This document shows positions 8,197 through 16,348 of a stretch of DNA of 36,398 bases, piece after piece. This DNA comes from CAWVWD01 sp965662365 (GTDB lineage Bacteria > Bacteroidota > Bacteroidia > Chitinophagales > Saprospiraceae). The notes under the pieces are model-generated. The model saw only the letters and a list, made by a program, of their open reading frames with translations. It had not been told where the DNA came from and made no database searches. A program made the position numbers and the translations under genes. How positions within the stretch are numbered: the stretch's first letter is position 1; each line of letters starts with the position of its first letter. The stretch is from contig CBFIHR010000045.1 in NCBI GenBank assembly GCA_965662365.1, positions 1 to 36,398 of the forward strand, read 5' to 3'.

Positions 8197-9744
8197 ATGA
8201 ATTTAACAGAAAAAGATTTACACCAAATAGAATCTAAAGGTATTTCTATTGAAAAACTAACGGAACAAATTCACAACTTCAAAAAAGGCTTCCCGCCCTT
8301 TGAACTCAAAAAAGCAGCAACAATAGGCGACGGAGTACAGCGATTAAATGAAACAGAAGTTAAAACAATCGTTAATTTGTATGATGCCCAGGCAAAACAG
8401 TTGACGGTGAGTAAATTCGTCCCAGCATCGGGTGCAGCAAGCCGAATGTTTAAAGATTTGTTTGCATTTATGGAAAGTTACGACGGTTCAACGACTGCGA
8501 AAGCCGCTTTCGAAGCCGATAAAAGTTTTTATTCGCCCTACAATTTCATTCATTCTTTAAAGGATTTTGCTTTTTACAATGACTTAAAAACCGCTTTAGC
8601 CAATGATAACCTGGATATTGACGACTTATTGGCAAAAGCCGAATATAGCATTATCGTCCAGTATTTATTGACAGAAAAAGGATTGAATTACGGCGGTTTG
8701 CCAAAAGGTTTATTGCAGTTTCATAACTACGGTCAAACGAATCGAACACCTCTGGAGGAACACCTCGTCGAAGCCGCAAAATACGCCAAAGCAGCGGATA
8801 AAACAGCAAATTTACACTTTACCGTTTCGCCAAATCATCGCAGCCGATTTTTGGATAAAATTGCAGCAACTCAAGCAACTTACGAGAAAAAATACGACAC
8901 GACTTATCATATTTCTTTGTCAGAGCAAGAAGCCTACACCGATACTATCGCTGTTAATAAAGATTTTACGCCCTTTCGATTGAGTGATGGCTCGATTCTG
9001 TTTCGTCCAGGTGGACACGGTGCATTGATTGAAAACTTAAATCAATTAGACGCCGATATTGTTTTTATTAAAAACGTAGATAACGTTGTTCCCGATAGTT
9101 TGAAAGCCGATACTTACACCTACAAAAAAGTAATTGGTGGAATGTTATTAAAGTATCGTGGTCAAATTTTCCATTATATTAATGCACTTTCTGATAAACC
9201 GAGCGAGGCGATCATCAACGCAGCCGTTGATTTTTATGAAAACGATTTATCAACGATTTTCCCTGCTGATTTTCATCAAAAAACAGCGGAGGAAAAAGTC
9301 GAAATTTTGTTACAAAAACTAAATCGTCCGATTCGTGTCTGTGGAATGGTCAAGAACGAAGGTGAACCTGGCGGCGGTCCATTTTGGGCAATCAATGCGG
9401 ACGGTTCGGCATCTTTGCAGATTGTCGAAAGCTCACAAGTAAATCAAAGTGATGACGCACAAAAATCGATTATGATGAATGCAACGCACTTTAATCCTGT
9501 GGATTTGGTGTGCAGTTTGACGAATCAAAATGATCAAAAGTTCGATTTATTGGAATTTCGTGATCCACAAACGGGATTTATTACCGAAAAATCTAAAGAT
9601 GGAAAAGAATTATTAGCACAAGAATTACCAGGATTATGGAATGGTGCAATGGCAGACTGGAATACGATTTTTGTAGAAGTTCCCTTGATTACTTTCAATC
9701 CTGTTAAAAAAGTGAGCGATTTATTACGAAAAGAACATCAATAA
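8197..9744 (+). CDS. DUF4301 family protein
   Basis: 515 residues, the usual length for DUF4301, a conserved Bacteroidota family. Recognisable features are the opening LTEKDLHQIESKGIS, the FKKGFPPFELKKAATIGDGV segment, VPASGAASRMFK at 75-86, which looks like the nucleotide-binding loop of GT-A type nucleotidyltransferases, and RPGGHGALIENL at 270-281 followed by DADIVFIKNVDNVVPD, which resembles the metal/nucleotide region of sugar-nucleotide pyrophosphorylases. A late segment has GGGPFWA and ATHFNPVDLVC. A nucleotidyltransferase-like activity is inference from these motifs, not established. It follows the DUF3352-like gene closely and is probably in the same transcript. Confidence 0.85.
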   Translation: MNLTEKDLHQIESKGISIEKLTEQIHNFKKGFPPFELKKAATIGDGVQRLNETEVKTIVNLYDAQAKQLTVSKFVPASGAASRMFKDLFAFMESYDGSTTAKAAFEADKSFYSPYNFIHSLKDFAFYNDLKTALANDNLDIDDLLAKAEYSIIVQYLLTEKGLNYGGLPKGLLQFHNYGQTNRTPLEEHLVEAAKYAKAADKTANLHFTVSPNHRSRFLDKIAATQATYEKKYDTTYHISLSEQEAYTDTIAVNKDFTPFRLSDGSILFRPGGHGALIENLNQLDADIVFIKNVDNVVPDSLKADTYTYKKVIGGMLLKYRGQIFHYINALSDKPSEAIINAAVDFYENDLSTIFPADFHQKTAEEKVEILLQKLNRPIRVCGMVKNEGEPGGGPFWAINADGSASLQIVESSQVNQSDDAQKSIMMNATHFNPVDLVCSLTNQNDQKFDLLEFRDPQTGFITEKSKDGKELLAQELPGLWNGAMADWNTIFVEVPLITFNPVKKVSDLLRKEHQ

Positions 9745-9845
9745 AGTTCATTTTCGATTGTAAAGCCAAAAACTTTGGCAGTAAAATACTGGACAGCCAA
9801 CAATCAGAATACTAATTGAAAATGTTAAAGGCAGTTAAACTTTAT
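9741..9845. repeat. Long imperfect inverted repeat downstream of the DUF4301 gene
   Basis: ATAAAGTT at 9741-9748 pairs with AACTTTAT at 9838-9845, and ATTTTCGATT near 9750-9759 pairs, with one mismatch, with AATTGAAAAT at 9813-9822. An inner hairpin GCCAAA/TTTGGC sits at 9765-9779. There is no T-tract, so this is a weak candidate for a 3' end structure. Confidence 0.35.
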
Positions 9846-9858
9846 TGTGCAAATATAG

Positions 9859-9885
9859 TTTTTTGATTGAATTGTATTAGCTTTG
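9859..9885 (+). promoter_or_regulatory. Putative promoter for the 9968 gene
   Basis: A perfect -7 match TAGCTTTG at 9878-9885, preceded by TTTTTTGATT starting at 9859. The same arrangement (TTTTTTGATT, nine bases, TAnnTTTG) occurs before the 27062 gene. It predicts a leader of roughly 75 nt. Confidence 0.45.
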
Positions 9886-9967
9886 TATCGCATTAATACA
9901 AATAAAATTAAAGTATTTATCCTTAACTACAAATAAATCTATCTTTCAACTATCAAGTAATAATCAG

Positions 9968-10333
9968 ATGCAACTTAGAATCATTTTCGCTTTTTTGCTA
10001 TTTTCAATTACTTTCACATTAACTGCCCAAACTGCAACAGCGGTAACAACTATCGAAGAAGACTTCGTCATTTTCGAGGAAATAAACGAATCCTGGGTAC
10101 TTTTTGAAAGCACTGACGACAAAAAAATATTAATTGATTTTGAATCTATCCAAAGTACGGTAAGTGACATTAGAATAAAAACAGCAGCCGACGATATTAC
10201 ATTTACGGATGTTGTCGATGATTTACCACAAGATGCGATTTATGAGTTAGATTTGAGTACTTTATCAGAAGGCAGTTATACAATTGAGGTCAGAACCTAC
10301 AAAGAAGTGTTAACAAAAGAAATTACGATTTAG
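9968..10333 (+). CDS. Small secreted protein resembling a stand-alone T9SS-type beta domain
   Basis: 121 residues with a clear signal peptide (MQLRIIFAFLLFSITFTLTAQ). The mature part is about 100 residues, acidic, and predicted mostly beta. Its end (IYELDLSTLSEGSYTIEVRT, then KEVLTKEITI) copies the final strands of T9SS sorting domains, but the PNP motif and a passenger domain are missing. It could be a free tail-like module, a DUF3244-like small protein, or a periplasmic protein that only shares the fold. It is monocistronic: it has its own promoter candidate and a strong terminator. Function unknown. Confidence 0.7.
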   Translation: MQLRIIFAFLLFSITFTLTAQTATAVTTIEEDFVIFEEINESWVLFESTDDKKILIDFESIQSTVSDIRIKTAADDITFTDVVDDLPQDAIYELDLSTLSEGSYTIEVRTYKEVLTKEITI

Positions 10334-10356
10334 AAACAAGTCGTAATACTATTTAG

Positions 10357-10402
10357 AAAATGTGAAATTGTTCCGAATAACCGGAATAGTTTCACATTTT
10401 TT
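10357..10402 (+). terminator. Intrinsic terminator after the small secreted protein
   Basis: The arm AAAATGTGAAATTGTTCCG at 10357-10375 pairs, with G-U wobbles, with the complementary arm at 10382-10400, followed by Ts. Only 24 bases separate it from the stop codon. Confidence 0.82.
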
Positions 10403-10501
10403 GTTTTACGTATTCTTAATCTCCAGTTTCAGAATACATTATTGCTGTTTATATTAGCGTCTGAAATATTTATCAAATCAAAATCAAAAACTCAATACAA
10501 C

Positions 10502-12100
10502 ATGAATTTACACCGTATTTTAATAATAGCAATCATTTTTACGATATTTATTAGTTGTAAAAATGAACCACAAACGACTCAAAATCAAGAGGAAGTGACA
10601 ACTTCAAATGTCGTTTGGCACGAAGAAGAACACCGACCACAATTCCACTTTTCACCGAAAGAAAATTGGATGAATGACCCGAACGGTATGGTTTATTATG
10701 AGGGCGAATATCATTTATTTTACCAATATCACCCCGAAAGTACGATCTGGGGCCCAATGCACTGGGGACACGCAATTAGTACCGATTTAGTTCACTGGGA
10801 ACATTTGCCGATTGCACTCGAACCTGATGAGTTAGGATATATTTTCTCCGGAAGTGCCGTTGTCGATTGGAATAATACAACAGGATTTGGCACAAAAGAA
10901 AAACCGCCTTTAGTCGCTATGTTCACATATCACAACATGGAAGGCGAGAAAAATGGTGAGCATAATTTTCAAACGCAAGGTTTGGCGTACAGCACCGACA
11001 AAGGACGAACTTGGACAAAATATGAAGGCAATCCCGTAATTCCGAACACAGAAAATATCCATGATTTTAGAGATCCAAAAGTTTTTTGGCATCAAGATTC
11101 TGAAAAATGGGTAATGGCTTTGGCAGCTTTTGATAAAATCAAAATCTACACTTCTGACGATTTAAAATCATGGACGTTTGCCTCTGATTTTGGAGAAGGT
11201 CACGGCAGCCAGGCACGCCCATGGGAATGCCCAGACTTATTTCAGTTAACTGATGAAAATGGCGTATCAAAATGGGTTTTATTGGTCTCAATCGGTGATA
11301 GAACAGAACTAACAGCACCCAATGGCGGCACCGGAACACAATACTTTATCGGTTCTTTTGACGGCAAGACTTTCGTCAATGAAAACCCAAAAGAAACCAC
11401 GCTTTGGTTGGATTATGGAACGGATAATTATGCTGGTGTCACCTGGTCAGATGTACCAGAAGAGGATGGCAGACGCTTATTTATCGGCTGGATGTCAAAC
11501 TGGAAATATGCACAAATCGTACCGACTAAAAACTGGCGAAGTGCAATGACTTTGCCACGTCAGCTGGCGTTAGGAAAAACAGATCAAGGTTATCGTTTGG
11601 TCATTAATCCAATAAAAGAACTCACCAAACTAAGAGGAAAAAATGTAAGTTTAGGTGTAGGAGAATTAGGAGCAACACAGGTTATTGACATGGAATTTAA
11701 ACCGACTTTATCCGAGGTCATTGTAGAATTTGATCCTACCAAAGCAACGCACCCTTTTGGTATTGAACTAAGAAATGGTCGAGGAGAATATATTCGAGTT
11801 ACTTTCGATAAAAAATTCAATGGTTTTTTTGTAGATAGAACTGGTTCGGGCAAAGGCGATTTTTATCCAGCATTCAGAACAACACATGCTGCTCAACGCT
11901 CTTACAACTCTGATAATGTAAAAATGCACCTGTTTTTTGATAAATCGTCTGTTGAATTATTTGCAGACGACGGACAAATCAATATGACGGAAACTTTCTT
12001 TCCAAATGAAGATTTTACAGAAATGGCGTTATACATTGAAAATGGCGTTGTTGACTTCAAAGGTGGGCAAGTACATGAGTTGAAATCAATTTGGAATTAA
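10502..12100 (+). CDS. GH32 glycoside hydrolase (fructan/sucrose beta-fructosidase), lipoprotein
   Basis: 532 residues from the ATG at 10502, chosen because it opens a lipoprotein signal (ILIIAIIFTIFISC, lipidated Cys19); an upstream in-frame TTG at 10442 has no support. Catalytic landmarks of GH32 are all present: WMNDPNG at 56-62 with nucleophile Asp59, FRDP at 189-192 with the transition-state Asp191, and WECPDLF from 241 with acid/base Glu242. A C-terminal beta-sandwich follows (FGIELRNGRGEYIRV, then VKMHLFFDKSSVELFADDGQ). It should release fructose from sucrose, levan or inulin at the cell envelope. No SusC/SusD, transporter or fructokinase gene adjoins it, so it is not in a visible polysaccharide-utilisation locus. 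Family call is very secure; substrate is open. Confidence 0.95.
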   Translation: MNLHRILIIAIIFTIFISCKNEPQTTQNQEEVTTSNVVWHEEEHRPQFHFSPKENWMNDPNGMVYYEGEYHLFYQYHPESTIWGPMHWGHAISTDLVHWEHLPIALEPDELGYIFSGSAVVDWNNTTGFGTKEKPPLVAMFTYHNMEGEKNGEHNFQTQGLAYSTDKGRTWTKYEGNPVIPNTENIHDFRDPKVFWHQDSEKWVMALAAFDKIKIYTSDDLKSWTFASDFGEGHGSQARPWECPDLFQLTDENGVSKWVLLVSIGDRTELTAPNGGTGTQYFIGSFDGKTFVNENPKETTLWLDYGTDNYAGVTWSDVPEEDGRRLFIGWMSNWKYAQIVPTKNWRSAMTLPRQLALGKTDQGYRLVINPIKELTKLRGKNVSLGVGELGATQVIDMEFKPTLSEVIVEFDPTKATHPFGIELRNGRGEYIRVTFDKKFNGFFVDRTGSGKGDFYPAFRTTHAAQRSYNSDNVKMHLFFDKSSVELFADDGQINMTETFFPNEDFTEMALYIENGVVDFKGGQVHELKSIWN

Positions 12101-12149
12101 GGTATTCTTTGGTTTGACTTAGTCCTCAACATTAAATAACGATACTTTT

Positions 12150-12182
12150 TTACTGCCAAGTTCAGCTTGGCAGTAATTTTTT
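12150..12182 (+). terminator. Intrinsic terminator after the GH32 gene
   Basis: An 11-bp perfect stem TTACTGCCAAG (12150-12160) / CTTGGCAGTAA (12166-12176) with a five-base loop, followed by six Ts. Confidence 0.9.
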
Positions 12183-12325
12183 AGGCATAAAATTATTATA
12201 AATACTATTTTACTATTCCAAATTTCGTTTTTGAACTTATTTAGAATAAATGGCATATTATTTTAGTAATAAGTTGTATCACAAATAGAGATACTTAATG
12301 TACTCCTAATTTAAAAAATACCGCT

Positions 12326-14995
12326 ATGAAACACTTATGTATGCTTTTGATAGTCTGTCTAATAGGAAACTTTACATACGGACAGTCAAATATTTCCCCC
12401 GAGACTTTGGCTTCTATCACAGAATCTATCTATAAAGAAAGTCAAAAAGAAGAATTTTTGCCGAAAGGTTCATCAATAGATAAAATCACGATAGAAAACG
12501 GTAAAGCAACAATTTATTTTTCTTTGCCTTTTAAATTTCTAAGAAGTCTAAATGATGAACAATTTGATGAAATTACGGAATTAATTGTTCCATTTTTTAT
12601 AGAATTGAACGCTGAAGAATATTACTTTTTAGTAAAAAATACAGATGGTAAGTATGTTCCATTAGAAGACTTTTTACCGAGTTTTGAGCTGCCACAAGAT
12701 TATAATGTAACCAATAAAGGCGTCGCAGAAATAGACAAAAATACGAATCCGATTACAAGCCGTTCCGCAGCTCCTCCCCTACCAAAGCACAAAAAAGGAG
12801 CTTTAGAAGGAAAAACAGTTTGGCTAAGTGCAGGACACGGCTGGCGTTACCACAAAGAAGACTGGCGGACGCAACGCTCTAACGCCAACGGAATTGTCGA
12901 AGATCATGGTAATATCGAAGCCGTTAATTATTATTTATTAAAATATTTAGAAAATGCTGGTGCGAATGTTTGGACGGTTCGAGAGCGAGATATGAACACC
13001 AACGAAATTATTGTAGATGATTTGAGTCCGGGCTACTCAACACAAGGAGCTTGGTCAAAAAGTTCTGCATCAGGACACAACAAAAACTACGATTACATCT
13101 ATACACAAGCAGAGGAAACTGGTCGTGCAATTTACACACCGACTATTCCTGAATCCGGTTATTACTGGGTTTCTGTCTATTATAGAAATGGCAACAACCG
13201 TTGTAAAGATACACGTTACCATATTTATCACGCCGGTGGAGAGTCTATTGTTAGCATCAATCAAGAAGTACACGGTTTAACTTGGGTTTATTTAGGACAA
13301 TATTATTTTGAAAAAGGGACACAAGGTCGTGTAGAGTTATCAAATAAATCATCAGATGTCGGTCAAGCAATCATTGCAGACGCAGTCCGTTTTGGCGGCG
13401 GAATGGGCAGTATTCCTGATGGCGGCCGCAAAAGTGGCAAACCTCGCTACGAAGAAGCGGCCAAATATTACAGTCAATATCAAGGCTTTTTCAGTCGTGA
13501 CGGAGACGTTACCATTCGTCCCGAATATGCTGAATGGGAATTAGCAAAAGGCGACTGGGCAGAACGTAATAATGCTATCTATGTGTCTTGGCACACCAAC
13601 GCTGGTGGCGGAAAAGGAACTGGAACAGAGTCTTTCGTCTATAACCGAGGGGCAACCGCAGGAAGTTTTGAACTAACTCGCTATATTCATAATGAATTGG
13701 TCAGCGATATTCGTCAAGAATATGATGCAGAGTGGAAAGATAGAGGCGTCAAAAAAGCTAACTTCGGTGAATTACGCCGTTTGCGAACTATGCCAGGCGC
13801 ATTGGTCGAAATTGGTTTCCATGATAATAAAGAAGATGCAGAAGCAATACTCACGCCACAATTTAGAAACCTTTCGGCAAGAGCCGTTTATCAAGGAATT
13901 GTAACCTATTATGCAAAAAAAGCTGGAACAACGCCTGTCTTTTTGCCAGAGCCGCCAACACATTTAATGGCTCAAAACCAGGGCAATAACCGTATCAAGT
14001 TAACTTGGCAAGCGCCTGCTGTCACTACAACTGGCGGACACGCAGCTACCGGCTACAAAGTCTATATTTCCAAACATGGAAAAGCCTTTCCTGACGGTAT
14101 TGAAATTAATTCTAACACGCATACCTTTACGAACTTAGAAGCCGGAGAAACTTACTACTTCAAAGTTACGGCAACCAATGCTGGAGGCGAATCTTTCGCT
14201 ACTGCTGTTGTCGCAGCAAGAACACCTGCATCGGGTACAAAAGTTGAGTTTTTATTGGTTGATGGCTTTGATAGATTAGACCGCTTTTCTGCCATTACAC
14301 AGAACGAAGGCCCGTATTTAGGAAATACCAAACGCCTGTTTATTGATAGAATGAATCGTTACGATTATTCGTATGAATACGGAAAAGCCTTAGCCTTAGC
14401 TGGTGTCGCATTTGATGGTGCATCGAATGAAGCCGTGCGAGATTTACGAATTGCTCTAAAACCTTACGATGGTGTTTGCTGGTTTTTGGGCGAAGAATCC
14501 ACAGCAGATAAGTCACTCGATATCAATGAAAGAACGATTATCAGAAGATATTTAGACGGCGGTGGCAACCTGTTGATCTCTGGCTCTGAACACGCTTTTG
14601 AAATGGGACGAGATAACGGTTCTGATCCTTGGTTTATGGCCAAATACTTAAAAGCTAAATACGCAGGCGACGATGCTCAAACTTATAATTTCAAAGGTTC
14701 GAACTGGAATATTATGAAAGAACTCAAAGGCAGTTTTGATGACAGCAATAACGGCTACTTCGATGTAGAATATCCCGATCAATTGACACCTGTCGGCGGT
14801 GCAAAAACGATTGTTTTCTATGATGGTGGAAAAGGTGGATCCGCAGGAATCGCCTATAACGGCCGTGATTTTAAAGTAATCAATTTTGGTTTTCCTCTAG
14901 AAACTGTAGTAGATGAAAATGTTAGAAATGAATTGATTATTCGTTCCGTGAAGTTTTTGTTGGGCAAAGGAGCCGTTCAGCCTGTGAGAGATTAA
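12326..14995 (+). CDS. Secreted N-acetylmuramoyl-L-alanine amidase with nested golvesin-like domain, FnIII and C-terminal domain
   Basis: 889 residues. The signal peptide (about 1-19) is followed by an N-terminal region of about 140 residues without a recognised domain. The Amidase_3 catalytic domain starts near 163 and carries its zinc ligands His171 (SAGHGW), Glu198 (DHGNIEAVN) and His423 (SWHTNA), plus catalytic Glu495 (VEIGFHD). Between the second and third sites there is a golvesin/xanthan-lyase-type beta domain at about 254-357 (YIYTQAEETGRAIYTP, GYYWVSVYYR, IIADAVRFGGG). A fibronectin III domain occupies about 541-633, and a C-terminal alpha/beta domain of about 250 residues opens with VEFLLVDGFDR and resembles a ThuA/amidotransferase-like fold. 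It should cleave the MurNAc-L-Ala bond of peptidoglycan. No T9SS tail is seen, so a periplasmic or Sec-exported location is likely. Confidence 0.88.
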   Translation: MKHLCMLLIVCLIGNFTYGQSNISPETLASITESIYKESQKEEFLPKGSSIDKITIENGKATIYFSLPFKFLRSLNDEQFDEITELIVPFFIELNAEEYYFLVKNTDGKYVPLEDFLPSFELPQDYNVTNKGVAEIDKNTNPITSRSAAPPLPKHKKGALEGKTVWLSAGHGWRYHKEDWRTQRSNANGIVEDHGNIEAVNYYLLKYLENAGANVWTVRERDMNTNEIIVDDLSPGYSTQGAWSKSSASGHNKNYDYIYTQAEETGRAIYTPTIPESGYYWVSVYYRNGNNRCKDTRYHIYHAGGESIVSINQEVHGLTWVYLGQYYFEKGTQGRVELSNKSSDVGQAIIADAVRFGGGMGSIPDGGRKSGKPRYEEAAKYYSQYQGFFSRDGDVTIRPEYAEWELAKGDWAERNNAIYVSWHTNAGGGKGTGTESFVYNRGATAGSFELTRYIHNELVSDIRQEYDAEWKDRGVKKANFGELRRLRTMPGALVEIGFHDNKEDAEAILTPQFRNLSARAVYQGIVTYYAKKAGTTPVFLPEPPTHLMAQNQGNNRIKLTWQAPAVTTTGGHAATGYKVYISKHGKAFPDGIEINSNTHTFTNLEAGETYYFKVTATNAGGESFATAVVAARTPASGTKVEFLLVDGFDRLDRFSAITQNEGPYLGNTKRLFIDRMNRYDYSYEYGKALALAGVAFDGASNEAVRDLRIALKPYDGVCWFLGEESTADKSLDINERTIIRRYLDGGGNLLISGSEHAFEMGRDNGSDPWFMAKYLKAKYAGDDAQTYNFKGSNWNIMKELKGSFDDSNNGYFDVEYPDQLTPVGGAKTIVFYDGGKGGSAGIAYNGRDFKVINFGFPLETVVDENVRNELIIRSVKFLLGKGAVQPVRD

Positions 14996-15082
14996 AAATT
15001 TTATTAAAATTATAAGTACTTTCACGAAATCAATGTAAGCACTTAGTTTTTTATAACCGATTATTTAAAATTAAAAAACATT

Positions 15083-15116
15083 AGCTTTATCACCGCAAAA
15101 AAACGGTGATAAAGCT
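15083..15116. terminator. Hairpin terminator between convergent genes
   Basis: A 13-bp perfect stem AGCTTTATCACCG / CGGTGATAAAGCT with an A-rich loop. On the - strand it is followed by a run of Ts (complement of 15072-15078), so it best serves the gene ending at 15184. On the + strand the T-tract is poor. Confidence 0.75.
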
Positions 15117-15183
15117 GTATTAAAATTCCTCATTAAAAGTCACCTGATTTATTTTAAAAATCATCTTGTTGTCATAACCAACT

Positions 15184-16164
15184 TTAATTTATAAATGGAA
15201 CTTTCGTCAAAATTTCAGGTGCATCAATTCGAGTTCCGAACCGTAAATCGATTTTTAAAAAGTCATAAGTAAAACTAATTTCGTCGTTAATTCCATTGAT
15301 AGACAGTCGATTATCAACACTAAATAACATAGAAATATAAAATTTATCCGTGTTGTAACCGATGGCAGATTTGAAATCGTAGGTTGGTGCGAGGGAAGTC
15401 GAAAACGGACTTCGTTCTGTCAGAATCGGTTCGACAGTTCTACCAAATCTTTGAATATCAACACCTCCAAGTACTAAAGCAGAGATAAATAAATTTTCAT
15501 TTAGATTCAAGGTATAACCATAACCGCCTAAAATCGACATTCCATTAGTGACTAGCCCTCTGAAACCTTCACTTCCTAAGGTGAGTAAAGTGCTATCTCC
15601 CAAACTCGTGTGATTGAACATTCCTTTTACCAAAAACGAACCGCCACTTTTTAGTTGTTGTTCAACTTGACGATAAGCCGCTCGAAACGAGTATTTATTT
15701 TCATTAAAAACATACATAAAACTTCCTGCAAGATTAAGAAAGTTCGCATTATCATGGTGAAAAACCCCGACAGGATAATCTGCCCCTTCAAATCGTCGAA
15801 TCGCTCCCCAAAGAACGTATTTCGACCTCGAAAAATAACCGTTAAAATTAATCGCATCAGTTATCTTATAATCTTCTGCTTGAAAGCGTGTCGAAGGAAT
15901 CGGGAAGCCAGTTCCCAACGCCAAAATCGCTCCGTTGTAAGCGAGTTGAAAACCTAAAGTTGGCTTTATTACATAGATTTTTTCAATCGAATAATTGTTT
16001 ACTAAGGAAGTAAAATTAGCAGTTGCACTATTCTCTGAAATAAATAATCCTATTTGTAATTTATCATTAAAAGTCCTAATCCGTGTGCTATCCAGCTGAC
16101 TATTTGCCGAAAGGCAAAAACACAAAAAGCAACTTATCAAAATATTAATTCTATAATCTTTCAT
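15184..16164 (-). CDS. Probable DUF4421 outer-membrane beta-barrel protein
   Basis: 326 residues from the ATG at 16164; the frame also includes a TTG two codons upstream that I do not use. A signal peptide (about 1-22, ending SANSQ) is followed by alternating hydrophobic strands ending in aromatic or basic residues, as in outer-membrane barrels. The segment FMYVFNENKYSFRAAYRQ followed by KSGGSFLVKG matches what I recall of the DUF4421 family of Bacteroidota, and KLQIGLFISENS near the N-terminus also fits. The C-terminus is FIN. Function unknown. PorP/SprF membership was considered, but its signature is absent. It is convergent with the amidase gene. Confidence 0.6.
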   Translation of the reverse strand: MKDYRINILISCFLCFCLSANSQLDSTRIRTFNDKLQIGLFISENSATANFTSLVNNYSIEKIYVIKPTLGFQLAYNGAILALGTGFPIPSTRFQAEDYKITDAINFNGYFSRSKYVLWGAIRRFEGADYPVGVFHHDNANFLNLAGSFMYVFNENKYSFRAAYRQVEQQLKSGGSFLVKGMFNHTSLGDSTLLTLGSEGFRGLVTNGMSILGGYGYTLNLNENLFISALVLGGVDIQRFGRTVEPILTERSPFSTSLAPTYDFKSAIGYNTDKFYISMLFSVDNRLSINGINDEISFTYDFLKIDLRFGTRIDAPEILTKVPFIN

Positions 16165-16348
16165 TATCAATGTTTAATTTCTAAGCCATAAATCACACCT
16201 TTTAAATGTAAATTACGTTATAATAATCAACTTTGTTAGTGTATTAGTTTTATTAAAATTTCTACAATTCTCATTTATAAATCGCCTTTTCTAAAAAAGG
16301 TTGGGAAAGGTAAAAACCAATAAACTAACAACCAAAAACAACCACGCT

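Noticed and set aside
10442..10501. Upstream TTG extension of the GH32 gene
   Set aside because: It would bury the lipoprotein signal inside the protein; the ATG at 10502 gives a correct lipobox.
15655..15957. Open + strand frame of 100 codons opposite the DUF4421-like gene
   Set aside because: Antisense shadow of a gene with a signal peptide and terminator; composition is Lys/Arg/Ser-rich without any domain.
15184..16164. PorP/SprF type IX secretion protein
   Set aside because: Size and barrel nature fit, but the PorP/SprF N-terminal signature is absent and the YVFNENKYSFRAAYRQ/GGSFL pattern suits DUF4421 better.
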